A stretch of 64,000 bases of DNA from M3007 sp044347755. GTDB taxonomy: Bacteria > Bacteroidota > Bacteroidia > Chitinophagales > Saprospiraceae. The translations under genes and the position numbers were made by a program. The notes beneath the pieces are model-generated. The model was not told the DNA's origin, searched no databases, and saw only the letters and a list, made by a program, of their open reading frames with translations. Numbering within the stretch: position 1 is the stretch's first letter; the number at the start of each line of letters is the position of its first letter. Below, piece by piece: positions 52,874 to 60,949 of this stretch. Where the stretch lies: contig JBIKUE010000001.1 in the NCBI GenBank assembly GCA_044347755.1, positions 1 to 64,000 of the forward strand, given 5' to 3'.

Positions 52874-54478
52874 ATGAAACACTATATTCTGCTCATCATA
52901 GCGCTTATAACATGCGCCGCACTTCAGGCTCAGGATTTGCCATGCCCTCCAGGCCCGCAATATCAGGGAACTTTCATCATGCCTCCCAATCTGGTTGGAG
53001 GAGAAGATCCACTACCTGAATTACCAACTCCGCCACCCAATCCAATCTCTGACTTGAGAGGCATCTATTGGGTACACGGCCTTGGTGGTGATGTGAATTC
53101 CTGGGGAAATGTAAGGACAGCTACCGATGATGGAGGTCCTGGATACCCCGCGAGAAAAACGGTTGGTTTGCTGATGACTTACGCAACATCCGGCCTGGAA
53201 ACGGCAGGAAGTGATTTGAACGACAATATTATTTTGAAAGATGGCGCCTTACATGCACGTGGCGTTACAGATTTTTCCAATAATTTCATCATTGGTCACA
53301 GCCAGGGTGGCATTGTGTCTCGATGGGCAGATTATGAGCTGCAAAATGACCCTCCTTCAGCACGCCGCTTCTATGGGCTGGTTACTTTTGGCAGCCCGCA
53401 CGGAGGCGCACAGGTGGTTAACAGTAGAAATGATGGGCTGATTGGTGAAATGGCAGAAGATGCCTGCAAGGCAGTGCTAAATGCAGAGTTGGCATTAAAA
53501 CTGTTTAAAGGCAAAGAAATTGTAAGCCTTTTTTTGGATTTGCAAAACTTTACGGTGACGGTGGATAATTTGTGCGATAATGTACCTGATGTGATGCCTT
53601 TTGTTTTGGGCAAGTTATTTACAGGGGCGTCTGATGGGTATGCCGTAGGCGCCGGGCCCTTGGGCGAACTAAATGGTTACTCTTCTTCCATCCACAAAGC
53701 GGCTTTTTATGGCGCTGAATATGCTAAACCGGCTGAAGACCCCACGGATACCCGATTTACCTCCAGACAACTCCTGTGGCGAACGCTTGGTTCACCTCCT
53801 GAAGAAGTAAGCAATGCACCGGTGTTTGCTGCCAATGAAGATCAGGCCAGGGTAGATTCCGCGAATGTATTGATGGCCGAATATCAGGCTGAATATGAAG
53901 ACGCGGTAGAAGACGTTGAAGGATGGAATGCTGCCGGGATTCCATGCAACCCCTTCATGTGGTTGACACATCCTGTTTTATGTGCTATTGCTGAAGTGAC
54001 TTACAATGATGACAGAGAACGACGGGATATATTCCATGATGCCTGGCGTTGGTCTCAAGGGGTAGATGCCCAATGGAAGGTCATTATTGGCGCCAAAGAA
54101 ACCCTGGAAGTGGGTGGCACATGTGAATGTTTGAGCGCGCTTTGTGATGAAGATGTCATCTCACCGGGAGAAGTATGTGATCCTATCTTACCTCCAGGAA
54201 TCTCCAACGCAGCTGAATGTCAGGCTTATGCCTTGGCAAATCCGGCTGAAGTGGAGCTTTGCGAATGGTATACCCGGTACGAAACCTTTGTTCGGGAGTC
54301 AGACGGGGTAGTTACGGCCAATTCGGCTTCAGGTTATGATGGTACGCCGACGTTAAGACTCGACTTTGCGAATCACTTCCAATTGCGCAACTCGGAACAA
54401 ACCAGAGATGCATTATTAATGCTTTTTGGTGGGGCAGACAGTTCAATCGACAAATGGTTTGCCACTGGAATAAAGTAA
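52874..54478 (+). CDS. Secreted alpha/beta-hydrolase (lipase-like)
   Basis: A 534-residue exported enzyme with signal peptide MKHYILLIIALITCAALQAQ and a proline-rich start. The hydrolase core shows the oxyanion motif YWVHGLGGDVNSWG near residue 65 and the nucleophile elbow IIGHSQGGIVSRWA (Ser about 142); a His is likely near residue 505 (DFANHFQLRNSEQ). Cysteine pairs in ECLSALCDEDVISPGEVC suggest disulphides. No T9SS sorting domain is evident. Likely an esterase or lipase; substrate unknown. A stable hairpin follows its stop. Confidence 0.85.
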   Translation: MKHYILLIIALITCAALQAQDLPCPPGPQYQGTFIMPPNLVGGEDPLPELPTPPPNPISDLRGIYWVHGLGGDVNSWGNVRTATDDGGPGYPARKTVGLLMTYATSGLETAGSDLNDNIILKDGALHARGVTDFSNNFIIGHSQGGIVSRWADYELQNDPPSARRFYGLVTFGSPHGGAQVVNSRNDGLIGEMAEDACKAVLNAELALKLFKGKEIVSLFLDLQNFTVTVDNLCDNVPDVMPFVLGKLFTGASDGYAVGAGPLGELNGYSSSIHKAAFYGAEYAKPAEDPTDTRFTSRQLLWRTLGSPPEEVSNAPVFAANEDQARVDSANVLMAEYQAEYEDAVEDVEGWNAAGIPCNPFMWLTHPVLCAIAEVTYNDDRERRDIFHDAWRWSQGVDAQWKVIIGAKETLEVGGTCECLSALCDEDVISPGEVCDPILPPGISNAAECQAYALANPAEVELCEWYTRYETFVRESDGVVTANSASGYDGTPTLRLDFANHFQLRNSEQTRDALLMLFGGADSSIDKWFATGIK

Positions 54479-54483
54479 CCAAA

Positions 54484-54510
54484 TTGGGAGGCGGCTAGAC
54501 CGCCTCCCAA
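54484..54510. other. Strong hairpin between the lipase-like and PQQ-propeller genes
   Basis: A perfect 11-bp stem TTGGGAGGCGG / CCGCCTCCCAA with loop CTAGA, starting 6 bp after the stop codon. No T-run follows on either strand, so it is not a normal terminator; it may protect the upstream mRNA end or slow ribosomes. Confidence 0.75.
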
Positions 54511-54522
54511 AATTAAAAAATT

Positions 54523-55776
54523 ATGAAACAGATGATCTTGTTTTCTCTTTTATTTCTTTTGATCTCCTGCCAAAAGGAACCGCTTCCACCTGCCCCTCCT
54601 CCGCCTCCAATATCAGGCAAATTGAAGGTGCAATGGCAAACGCCCGTAACCCCTGATACCAGCAGGCACACATCCAGACCCGAATGTATCATTGGCGAGA
54701 ATATCGTATTTTCTTCTAATTTCATTTTACCTTCTGCCACAGTTCAATCGTTAAATGCTGAAACAGGGAAGGAACAATGGAGGTATAATGGCTTCGATTC
54801 TCCAATTGATGGTTTTGTTAATTTTCAGGTTTCTGGTATACATGATAAAGTAATTGTAAATAATTGGAGTTATACCTATGCGTTAGATGCAAACACCGGA
54901 AGCCGCTTTTGGTCTAGTATTATATCTGGCAATAGCATTGGAGGTGGTTCTCAGGGAAGGTTAATTGGTGAATATTTGTATAAGGCAAATTTTTATGGTC
55001 CCAAGCCAAAATCCCAAAGTGAGTCTGTTGTAAGAACTCATTATTTATCCGGAAATTGGGATACCCTTTTAACCATCACCGCACCTGATAGCTTTTATTT
55101 GAATATCGGATTGCCTGTTCTCTGGATTAATCCAGTTGGCGACTCCATCCTGATATTGCGAGATGGGATGTTAAGAGATGTTTTGGCAACTCCTTATGAA
55201 GGGAGGTATAATTTGGTGAATATCTACGCATGGAATATGACCCAAAAGAAGTTTGAATGGATCCTCAATGACTTTCAGGATGAGCCTTTTGTAGGAAGCT
55301 TGCCAATTGTGGATAATAATAAATTGTACTTGATAACCTTCAAGGACCTGTATTGCCTGGATCTCGCTAATGGGAATGTACTATGGAAACAAAGTTTTCC
55401 AACCCAAATCGGCAATTCGGGCATGGTGCTTCATAAAGACTTTGTGATTGTACAGTCTGCTTTTGACGGTATGTGGGCGATTGACAAAAACACCGGATTG
55501 ATAAGGTGGTTTAATCGTGATACCTATGGTAGTACCTTCTGGCTAAGCTATTTTGACGGTGTGGTATATTTTACCAGTACCGGTAGTAGCAGATTGTGGG
55601 CGGTAAATGCAGAAAATGGCCAAACGATATGGGATGAGGTTTCTCCCAATGCCTACAGTAATCGAACTCCTGATGCAGGATTTGCCTTTTCCGATGTTGT
55701 CATTGACCCGGATCGCAGAGTGCTTTACATTGCCGACAGGTATTATATGATGTGCATTGCATTGCCTGAGTTGTAA
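54523..55776 (+). CDS. PQQ-like beta-propeller lipoprotein
   Basis: A 417-residue lipoprotein (MKQMILFSLLFLLISCQKEP, lipobox Cys16) followed by a proline-rich linker (PLPPAPPPPPISG). The body shows repeated propeller blades: ALDANTGSRFWSSI, CLDLANGNVLWKQS, AIDKNTGLIRWFNR, AVNAENGQTIWDEV, as in PQQ/BamB-type propellers. It carries no quinoprotein-specific active site, so it is more likely a binding protein than a dehydrogenase. Follows the lipase-like gene after a hairpin; same run of secreted proteins. Confidence 0.88.
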   Translation: MKQMILFSLLFLLISCQKEPLPPAPPPPPISGKLKVQWQTPVTPDTSRHTSRPECIIGENIVFSSNFILPSATVQSLNAETGKEQWRYNGFDSPIDGFVNFQVSGIHDKVIVNNWSYTYALDANTGSRFWSSIISGNSIGGGSQGRLIGEYLYKANFYGPKPKSQSESVVRTHYLSGNWDTLLTITAPDSFYLNIGLPVLWINPVGDSILILRDGMLRDVLATPYEGRYNLVNIYAWNMTQKKFEWILNDFQDEPFVGSLPIVDNNKLYLITFKDLYCLDLANGNVLWKQSFPTQIGNSGMVLHKDFVIVQSAFDGMWAIDKNTGLIRWFNRDTYGSTFWLSYFDGVVYFTSTGSSRLWAVNAENGQTIWDEVSPNAYSNRTPDAGFAFSDVVIDPDRRVLYIADRYYMMCIALPEL

Positions 55777-55823
55777 GCCATTCAAGATCTCAGATGATAG
55801 AATTGTAAATCTTAAACTTTTTT

Positions 55824-56447
55824 ATGTCCATGAAAAAATTTCTGCTCGTGCCCATGCTGGCACTGGTGGCTAGCCAGGTGTTTGCCCAAAAAGTAATCAG
55901 TGTACATGCCTCAATGCCATTGTTCGGTACTTTTAGTACTTATGCAGAACGCCCTATCGGCAAGCGCTTTACCATTTTGGCTCGTTACCAAATTTTTCGG
56001 TCAAAATCAAGCACGAATGATGGTTCTATTTTTTTTCCGCTGTTAAGTTTATTGGGAAGTTCTGGAACGGAAACATACCATAGAGGTCATCGATGGGGGG
56101 TAGGAGGGCGAATTTATCTAGGTGATGTTCAAAACAGTGCATTTTTGGAAATGAGTTTGAATCGTGGGAAGCACAATATTAAAATCAGAACTGAGAAAGA
56201 AGAGTTCTCCGGATTTCTCTTTTTTATCCCTTTATTTAATACGGTGGTTACCGAAAAAAAATACGATAATGTTCGCGTCAGCAGTATTCAATGGGGCATA
56301 GGATATAAAAAGAAAGTATTGGGCCCTTTTTCTGTTGAATTGTCTACTGGAATTGTATTGAATAATACCAAGATGAAGTTTGAAAAGGTTTCTAGTATTA
56401 GGGAGACTACGGGTTACCTCAGGCTGTCTGGAGGGTTAACTTTTTGA
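55824..56447 (+). CDS. Outer-membrane beta-barrel-like protein
   Basis: A 207-residue protein with signal peptide ending near QVFAQ (about residue 22). The mature part alternates polar and hydrophobic residues, with GHRWGVGGRIYLGDV, FLEMSLNRGKHNIKI and a terminal aromatic (LRLSGGLTF), as in small outer-membrane barrels. No family name recognised. The start could also be the second ATG two codons later. Last of the secreted-protein run. Confidence 0.7.
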   Translation: MSMKKFLLVPMLALVASQVFAQKVISVHASMPLFGTFSTYAERPIGKRFTILARYQIFRSKSSTNDGSIFFPLLSLLGSSGTETYHRGHRWGVGGRIYLGDVQNSAFLEMSLNRGKHNIKIRTEKEEFSGFLFFIPLFNTVVTEKKYDNVRVSSIQWGIGYKKKVLGPFSVELSTGIVLNNTKMKFEKVSSIRETTGYLRLSGGLTF

Positions 56448-56619
56448 AATTTGCACAATTCATCACCTAGTTGTTACTTGATTCTGTTTCGAATAAGAAG
56501 ACGGATTTAAAAGTTGACTTGATACGGGTGAAAAATGAAATTATTGCGTCAAAAAGGGTAGCCATTGTGCGCTAGAAACCTTTTACCTTCGCCGCTGTTT
56601 TCATTCTCTCAACATTATT

Positions 56620-57234
56620 ATGTTTACGATTAATATCTACTTGCGTTTTGCCCTGATTGTGGGCGGTATTCTGGGGGGCATCGCACTCTGGGCGGCATAT
56701 GGTTTCTGGTATGGATTCCCATTTTTGTTGACAGGCGTGGTTTTGCTGGCCGGCTACCTGATGCTGGGCACCATCTTATCTGCCAATCTATTGCTCTCTC
56801 AGCAAAAACTGGTTGAGGCGGAAGCCCGACTCAAACTGACTTTTTTCCCGCAAATCCTGCTGATGGGCTACAAAGGCGTGTACTACATGACCCACGGTGC
56901 TCTGGCTATGCAGAAACGAGATTTCAACACCGCTGAAACCTGGATCAAAAAATCACTGGCTTCTGGCTTGCCTACCGATAATGAACGCGGCGCAGCTTTG
57001 CTCCAACTGGTGATGATTGCCGCCGGTAAAAACAACCTTAAGGGCGCTCAAAACCACTTCGCAGAACTGAAAAAGCTCAATATCACCGAAGGCATGCTCA
57101 AAGAGCAGGTAAAAGAAGTGGAAAAACAGCTCAAACAAGCTTCCGGCCAAACCATGAACCCGGCCATGATGGCCATGATGGGCGGCAAAGGATTTCGCCC
57201 GGGCGGTAAACGCCGGCAACCGCCGATGCGCTAG
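56620..57234 (+). CDS. Membrane protein with TPR-like helices
   Basis: A 204-residue protein. Two hydrophobic helices at about 6-24 and 30-52 (FALIVGGILGGIALWAAYGF, PFLLTGVVLLAGYLMLGTIL), then helical TPR-like repeats (ALAMQKRDFNTAETWIKKSL, IAAGKNNLKGAQNHFAELKK). The tail is Met/Gly/Arg-rich (MMAMMGGKGFRPGGKRRQPP). Family not recognised. Its stop codon is 2 bp before the left arm of the 325-bp inverted repeat. Confidence 0.75.
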   Translation: MFTINIYLRFALIVGGILGGIALWAAYGFWYGFPFLLTGVVLLAGYLMLGTILSANLLLSQQKLVEAEARLKLTFFPQILLMGYKGVYYMTHGALAMQKRDFNTAETWIKKSLASGLPTDNERGAALLQLVMIAAGKNNLKGAQNHFAELKKLNITEGMLKEQVKEVEKQLKQASGQTMNPAMMAMMGGKGFRPGGKRRQPPMR

Positions 57235-57236
57235 GG

Positions 57237-57561
57237 AATATCCAATATCCAATGTCCAATGTCGAATGTCCAAGTGGGGCGGGTGCTTGGCGTCAGCACA
57301 TTTGCATGACATTGAGCGGGTGTTTGAGGAGAAACAAGAAGAGTTGAACTCTTTTACCAATCATCCACACAAAAGCCAATCAAAAGTGCTTGGCATTTGC
57401 GCTTTTGAGTGGCTTTTGTTCAGATGACTGGCAAAAGTGTTCAACTCTTTTAGGTCATTCTTGTTTCTCCTCAAACACCTGCTCCATGTTCTACAAAAGT
57501 GCTGGCGCCAGACACCCGCCCCACTTGGACATTCGACATTGGACATTGGATATTGGATATT
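57237..57561. repeat. 325-bp inverted-repeat element with heptad arms
   Basis: The outer 49 bp (57237-57285 and 57513-57561) are exact reverse complements. They hold tandem heptads of the form TCCAATA/TCCAATG ending in a G-rich block. Inward, the two sides continue to match imperfectly over about 100 bp each, sharing runs such as GGTGTTTGAGGAGAAACAAG, so the centre is an old palindrome with indels. It fills the whole gap between the TPR-like membrane gene and the UbiD gene. No gene is supportable inside. Possibly a non-autonomous mobile element or a transcription barrier. Confidence 0.9.
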
Positions 57562-57569
57562 AAAATAAC

Positions 57570-59387
57570 ATGTACAGTTCTCTCCGACAAGCAGTAAACG
57601 ACCTCGAACGCAACGGACAACTGTTGCGGATTCGGGAAGAAGTAGATCCTAATCTGGATATTGCTGAAATTCACCGGCAGGTATTTGACCGGCAAGGTCC
57701 GGCGCTTTTGTTTGAACGGGTGAAAGGAAGCCCTTTTCAGGCGGTGAGTAATATTTACGGCACTTTTGAGCGCACTGCGTTTTTATTCCGGTATACACTG
57801 GAACGGGTGAAACGGGTAATTGAGATCAAAAAAGACCCGGCAAGTGTTTTAAAAAAACCGCTACGGTATGCCGGAGCGCCACTCACGGCTATTTCTGCGC
57901 TTCCGATGAAAAATTGGTTTGGGAGTCCGGTAACCTGGGGGCAAACCACGATTGACAAGTTGCCACAGATTAAAAGCTGGCCAATGGACGGTGGCGCATT
58001 TATAACTATGCCGCAGGTATATACGGAGGATCCGGATCAGCCCGGACCAATGCATGGGAACCTGGGCATGTATCGCATCCAACTGTCCGGCAATGATTAT
58101 GTGCCGAATGAGGAGATAGGTTTGCATTACCAATTGCACCGGGGCATAGGGGTGCATCACACCCGCTACAACCAACTGGATAGGCCCTTTCATTGCAGTA
58201 TTTTCGTGGGCGGGCCGCCGAGCCATGCCTTTTCCGCCATTATGCCGTTGCCGGAAGGTCTGAGTGAGCTAACTTTTGCCGGGATGTTGGGCGGGCGCCG
58301 GTTCCGGTATACCCATCGCAACGGTCATTTTTTGAGCGGTGATGCCGATTTTGTGATTACAGGAGAAATTCTGAAAAATGTAAAAAAGCCGGAAGGCCCA
58401 TTTGGGGATCACCTCGGATATTATTCCCTTACGCACGATTTTCCAGTGATGAAGGTGCATCAGGTTTGGCACCGAAAAGATCCGCTTTGGCATTTCAGTG
58501 TGGTGGGCAGACCACCGATGGAAGACAGCAGCTTCGGTTGGTTGATCCATGAACTGGTAGCTCCCTTGACGCCGGGCGAGTTCCCTGGGCTGAAAGAGTT
58601 GCACGCCGTGGATGCGGCAGGGGTGCACCCGTTATTGTTGGCTATTGGCCATGAGCGGTATATGCCGTTTCGGGAGCGTGTTCCAGAAGAAATTCTCACC
58701 ATTGCTAATCGGATAATTGGTTCGGGTCAAACCTCCCTGGCCAAATTTCTCTTCATAGCGGCATCGGACGATGATCCGAATCTGGATACCCATGATATCC
58801 CTCATTTTTTCCGGCATTTCCTGGAGCGTGTGGATTTAACCCGAGACCTGCATTTCCAGACCAAGACCACCATTGATACGCTGGATTATTCCGGTTCGGG
58901 CTGGAATGCCGGCTCAAAGCTCATAGCAGCCTGCAGGGGCGATAAGCGTCGGGAGTTGAAGACAGAGCTTCCAGATAACTTCCGTTTGCCTGAGGGCTTT
59001 TCAGCGCCTGAATTTTGTTTCCCGGGTATTCTGGCCATAAAATCGCCCAGATTTGAGGCGGAGGTTCCTGCGCGTGCGCAGGTGGAAGCTCTTTGTCGGC
59101 ATTTGGAAAACTTTGATCTGCAGCACATTCCGATGATCCTCCTGGTGGACGACAGTGCCTTCACCGCTGCCACGCTCAATAATTTTGTGTGGGTGGCCTT
59201 TACGCGGGCCAATCCAAGTCATGACGTTCATGGGGTACAGGCCTTTATAGAACACAAGCATTGGGGTTGCAGAGGGCCGATGGTACTGGATGCGCGTATC
59301 AAACCGCATCATGCACCTGAGTTGGTAGTGGATCCGGAGGTACAAAAGCGTGCCAAAACGTTATTGGAAGGATATGGGTTAGGGTAG
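57570..59387 (+). CDS. UbiD-family decarboxylase
   Basis: A 605-residue enzyme of the UbiD family, which uses prenylated FMN to decarboxylate aromatic or unsaturated acids. Family signs: ALLFERVKGSPFQAVSNIYG, HRGIGVHHTRYNQLDRPF, PLPEGLSELTFAGMLGGRR, EGPFGDHLGYYSLTHDFPV (metal and cofactor contacts) and WHFSVVGRPPMEDSSFGWLI. Its size (about 605) fits the Bacteroidota subgroup often tied to menaquinone synthesis. No UbiX flavin prenyltransferase is adjacent. The ATG is 8 bp after the right arm of the inverted repeat, so the promoter must lie within or across that repeat. Confidence 0.93.
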   Translation: MYSSLRQAVNDLERNGQLLRIREEVDPNLDIAEIHRQVFDRQGPALLFERVKGSPFQAVSNIYGTFERTAFLFRYTLERVKRVIEIKKDPASVLKKPLRYAGAPLTAISALPMKNWFGSPVTWGQTTIDKLPQIKSWPMDGGAFITMPQVYTEDPDQPGPMHGNLGMYRIQLSGNDYVPNEEIGLHYQLHRGIGVHHTRYNQLDRPFHCSIFVGGPPSHAFSAIMPLPEGLSELTFAGMLGGRRFRYTHRNGHFLSGDADFVITGEILKNVKKPEGPFGDHLGYYSLTHDFPVMKVHQVWHRKDPLWHFSVVGRPPMEDSSFGWLIHELVAPLTPGEFPGLKELHAVDAAGVHPLLLAIGHERYMPFRERVPEEILTIANRIIGSGQTSLAKFLFIAASDDDPNLDTHDIPHFFRHFLERVDLTRDLHFQTKTTIDTLDYSGSGWNAGSKLIAACRGDKRRELKTELPDNFRLPEGFSAPEFCFPGILAIKSPRFEAEVPARAQVEALCRHLENFDLQHIPMILLVDDSAFTAATLNNFVWVAFTRANPSHDVHGVQAFIEHKHWGCRGPMVLDARIKPHHAPELVVDPEVQKRAKTLLEGYGLG

Positions 59388-59444
59388 ACCCAACCCTTTG
59401 GTGGTGGAGGTTCGTCACTTAAGCGAACCAAACATTTTACACCC

Positions 59445-59843
59445 ATGAAGAAGCTCTTTTTTGTTGTATTGGCAATGGTTGCCGTACTTTTTACTTCCTG
59501 TGAAAAACACCAGGGAGAAGTGCTGATCCGTTTTCATAACACCACTACCCAAGACATCACAAACGCGTACTATGATTTCGATCCGGACCATCAAACAGGG
59601 ATTGGAATGCTTCCTGCAGGAGAGGTAACAGATTATATTCCATTTTCCTACTTTGAAGTGGGTGATGGCATTCCGATGGGGTTTGTGAGAGGCAAAAAAG
59701 GAGAGAATGATTTCACCGCCTGGGCTGGACTTTGGTGTGGAACCGGAGTGACTTTCTATCAATTGGAGCCCGGTAAGTATACTATAGAGATTGTACATCC
59801 GGATGCACTGGCCGGATTTGCCCATATGCGGTTTAAAGATTAA
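59445..59843 (+). CDS. Small lipoprotein of unknown function
   Basis: A 132-residue lipoprotein: MKKLFFVVLAMVAVLFTSCE with Cys19 in the lipobox. The mature part is beta-rich (VLIRFHNTTTQDITNAYYDF, GVTFYQLEPGKYTIEIVHPD), suggesting a small immunoglobulin-like or jelly-roll sheet. No family recognised. Follows ubiD by 57 bp on the same strand; the tRNA-Glu comes after. Confidence 0.7.
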   Translation: MKKLFFVVLAMVAVLFTSCEKHQGEVLIRFHNTTTQDITNAYYDFDPDHQTGIGMLPAGEVTDYIPFSYFEVGDGIPMGFVRGKKGENDFTAWAGLWCGTGVTFYQLEPGKYTIEIVHPDALAGFAHMRFKD

Positions 59844-59899
59844 CCAGGGGTGGGGTAAAAGATGGCTTTGGATATTTTTTTATTTTTTTTTGCAACAGG

Positions 59900-59932
59900 T
59901 TTGGAAATAAAAGTCAAGTACGTCTATCTTTG
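59900..59932 (+). promoter_or_regulatory. Promoter of tRNA-Glu
   Basis: TTTG at 59900-59903, 21-bp spacer, TATCTTTG at 59925-59932, the same spacing as the tRNA-Arg promoter. The tRNA starts 17 bp later. Confidence 0.85.
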
Positions 59933-59949
59933 CCCCGCTTTTGAAAGAT

Positions 59950-60024
59950 GGTCCGTTCGTCTAGGGGTCAGGACGCGTCCCTTTCACGGATGAAACACGG
60001 GTTCGATTCCCGTACGGACTACCA
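59950..60024 (+). tRNA. tRNA-Glu (anticodon TTC)
   Basis: A 75-base tRNA with encoded CCA. Acceptor GGTCCGT pairs with ACGGACT, CGTCC/GGATG closes the loop CTTTCAC (anticodon TTC), and GGGTTCGATTCCC is the T arm. A terminator and the 26-bp repeat array follow directly. Confidence 0.95.
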
Positions 60025-60037
60025 TCTAAAATGACCT

Positions 60038-60077
60038 AAGCCCTTGTAAGTGAATCACTTACGAGGGCTTTTTGTTT
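60038..60077 (+). terminator. Terminator of tRNA-Glu
   Basis: A 15-bp stem with one G-T pair, AAGCCCTTGTAAGTG / CACTTACGAGGGCTT, loop AAT, followed by TTTTTGTTTT-type tail. Confidence 0.9.
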
Positions 60078-60084
60078 TAGCTCA

Positions 60085-60266
60085 ACAAATGTTGGCGCCC
60101 CGCTGGGGCTACAAATGTTGGCGCCCCGCTGGGGCTACAAATGTTGGCGCCCCGCTGGGGCTACAAATGTTGGCGCCCCGCTGGGGCTATAAATGTTGGC
60201 GCCCCGCTGGGGCTACAAATGTTGGCGCCCCGCTGGGGCTATAAATATGGTCGCCCCGCTGGGGCT
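60085..60266 (+). repeat. Left array: seven tandem 26-bp palindromic units
   Basis: Units start at 60085, 60111, 60137, 60163, 60189, 60215 and 60241 with no spacers. The first four and the sixth look identical; the fifth has one change (ATAAA) and the seventh, next to the transposase, has ATAAATATGGTC at its start. Each reads ACAAATGTTGGC, then CGCCCCGCTGGGGCT-type hairpin. All lengths are exactly 26 bp. Confidence 0.95.
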
Positions 60267-60318
60267 TGTATGGTTGGAGGATGGGATGTATATTTGGTAT
60301 GAACTAAATGAAACTGTT

Positions 60319-60792
60319 ATGCCGAATACTTATACTCAATTGCATGTCCAACTCGTTTTTGCCGTTAAAGGTCGAGCGGCGTTAGTGCATAAATCCTGGA
60401 AGGATGTTTTATATCAATACATCACGGGGATTGTGCAAAACAATGGTCACAAAATGCTTCAGATTAATGGGATGCCTGACCACATCCATATTTTTATTGG
60501 ATACAATCCCAATCAAAAAATTCCGGATCTGGTTGAAGCCATCAAAACGGATAGCGCCCACTTCGTGAAGCACAAAGGTCTTAGTCCACAAAAATTCAAC
60601 TGGCAAGGAGGATATGGAGCGTTTTCCTATGCGCGTTCACAAGTAGATTCCGTTGTAAAATATATTGCCAATCAAGAAAGACACCATCAAAAACAATCAT
60701 TCGAGAAGGAATATCTAAAAATGATGGAAAAATTTGAAATTCCATTTAACCCCGAATACCTCTTCGATTTTTTGCCCATCCATTCCTGGTAA
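60319..60792 (+). CDS. IS200/IS605-type Y1 (HUH) transposase
   Basis: A 157-residue single-strand DNA transposase. Start MPNTYTQLHVQLVFAVKGRA; the HUH metal-binding pair is in GMPDHIHIFIGYNP; the nucleophile Tyr lies in VVKYIANQERHHQKQSF, the usual YIxNQxxHH motif. Length is normal for TnpA. It would cut and join hairpin-marked DNA single strands; the flanking GCCCC/GGGGC hairpins are the natural candidates. Earlier in-frame ATGs lie inside the repeat array and are rejected. It is intact, so the element may still be active. Confidence 0.93.
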   Translation: MPNTYTQLHVQLVFAVKGRAALVHKSWKDVLYQYITGIVQNNGHKMLQINGMPDHIHIFIGYNPNQKIPDLVEAIKTDSAHFVKHKGLSPQKFNWQGGYGAFSYARSQVDSVVKYIANQERHHQKQSFEKEYLKMMEKFEIPFNPEYLFDFLPIHSW

Positions 60793-60816
60793 CGTGTCTT
60801 CATCCACCCCTCCCTA

Positions 60817-60946
60817 AGCCCCAGCGGGGCGACCACATTTATAGCCCCAGCGGGGCGTCAACATTTGTAGCCCCAGCGGGGCGCCAACATTTGTAGCCCC
60901 AGCGGGGCGCCAACATTTGTAGCCCCAGCGGGGCGATAATATTTGT
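60817..60946 (-). repeat. Right array: five inverted 26-bp palindromic units
   Basis: Units start at 60817, 60843, 60869, 60895 and 60921. They are the reverse complement of the left-array unit (AGCCCCAGCGGGGC, then CAACATTTGT). The outermost two (first and last) differ most: GACCACATTTAT nearest the transposase and GATAATATTTGT nearest YraN. No spacers. Confidence 0.95.
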
Positions 60947-60949
60947 ACC

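Larger units (their letters stand above)
60085..60946. mobile_element. REP-like element: IS200-type transposase framed by inverted palindrome arrays
   Basis: 862 bp. Left array of seven 26-bp units (60085-60266), transposase gene (60319-60792), right array of five 26-bp units in inverted orientation (60817-60946). Each unit contains the hairpin GCCCC-GCT-GGGGC or its complement. The layout, a Y1/HUH transposase between inverted palindrome clusters, recalls REP/RAYT systems rather than a plain IS200. It begins 7 bp past the tRNA-Glu terminator and ends 3 bp before the YraN start. No TnpB gene is present. Confidence 0.85.

Noticed and set aside
57361..57546. Short open frames inside the 325-bp inverted repeat
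   Set aside because: They arise from the palindrome in both strands and have no start region or recognisable domain.
60050..60244. Open reading frame with repeating residues (KCWRPAGA-type units) across the left repeat array
   Set aside because: It is a by-product of the 26-bp units, which give the same peptide pattern in many frames. No signal or start region supports it.
60085..60266. Possible CRISPR array
   Set aside because: The 26-bp units touch each other without any spacer sequence, each is palindromic, and no cas gene is nearby.
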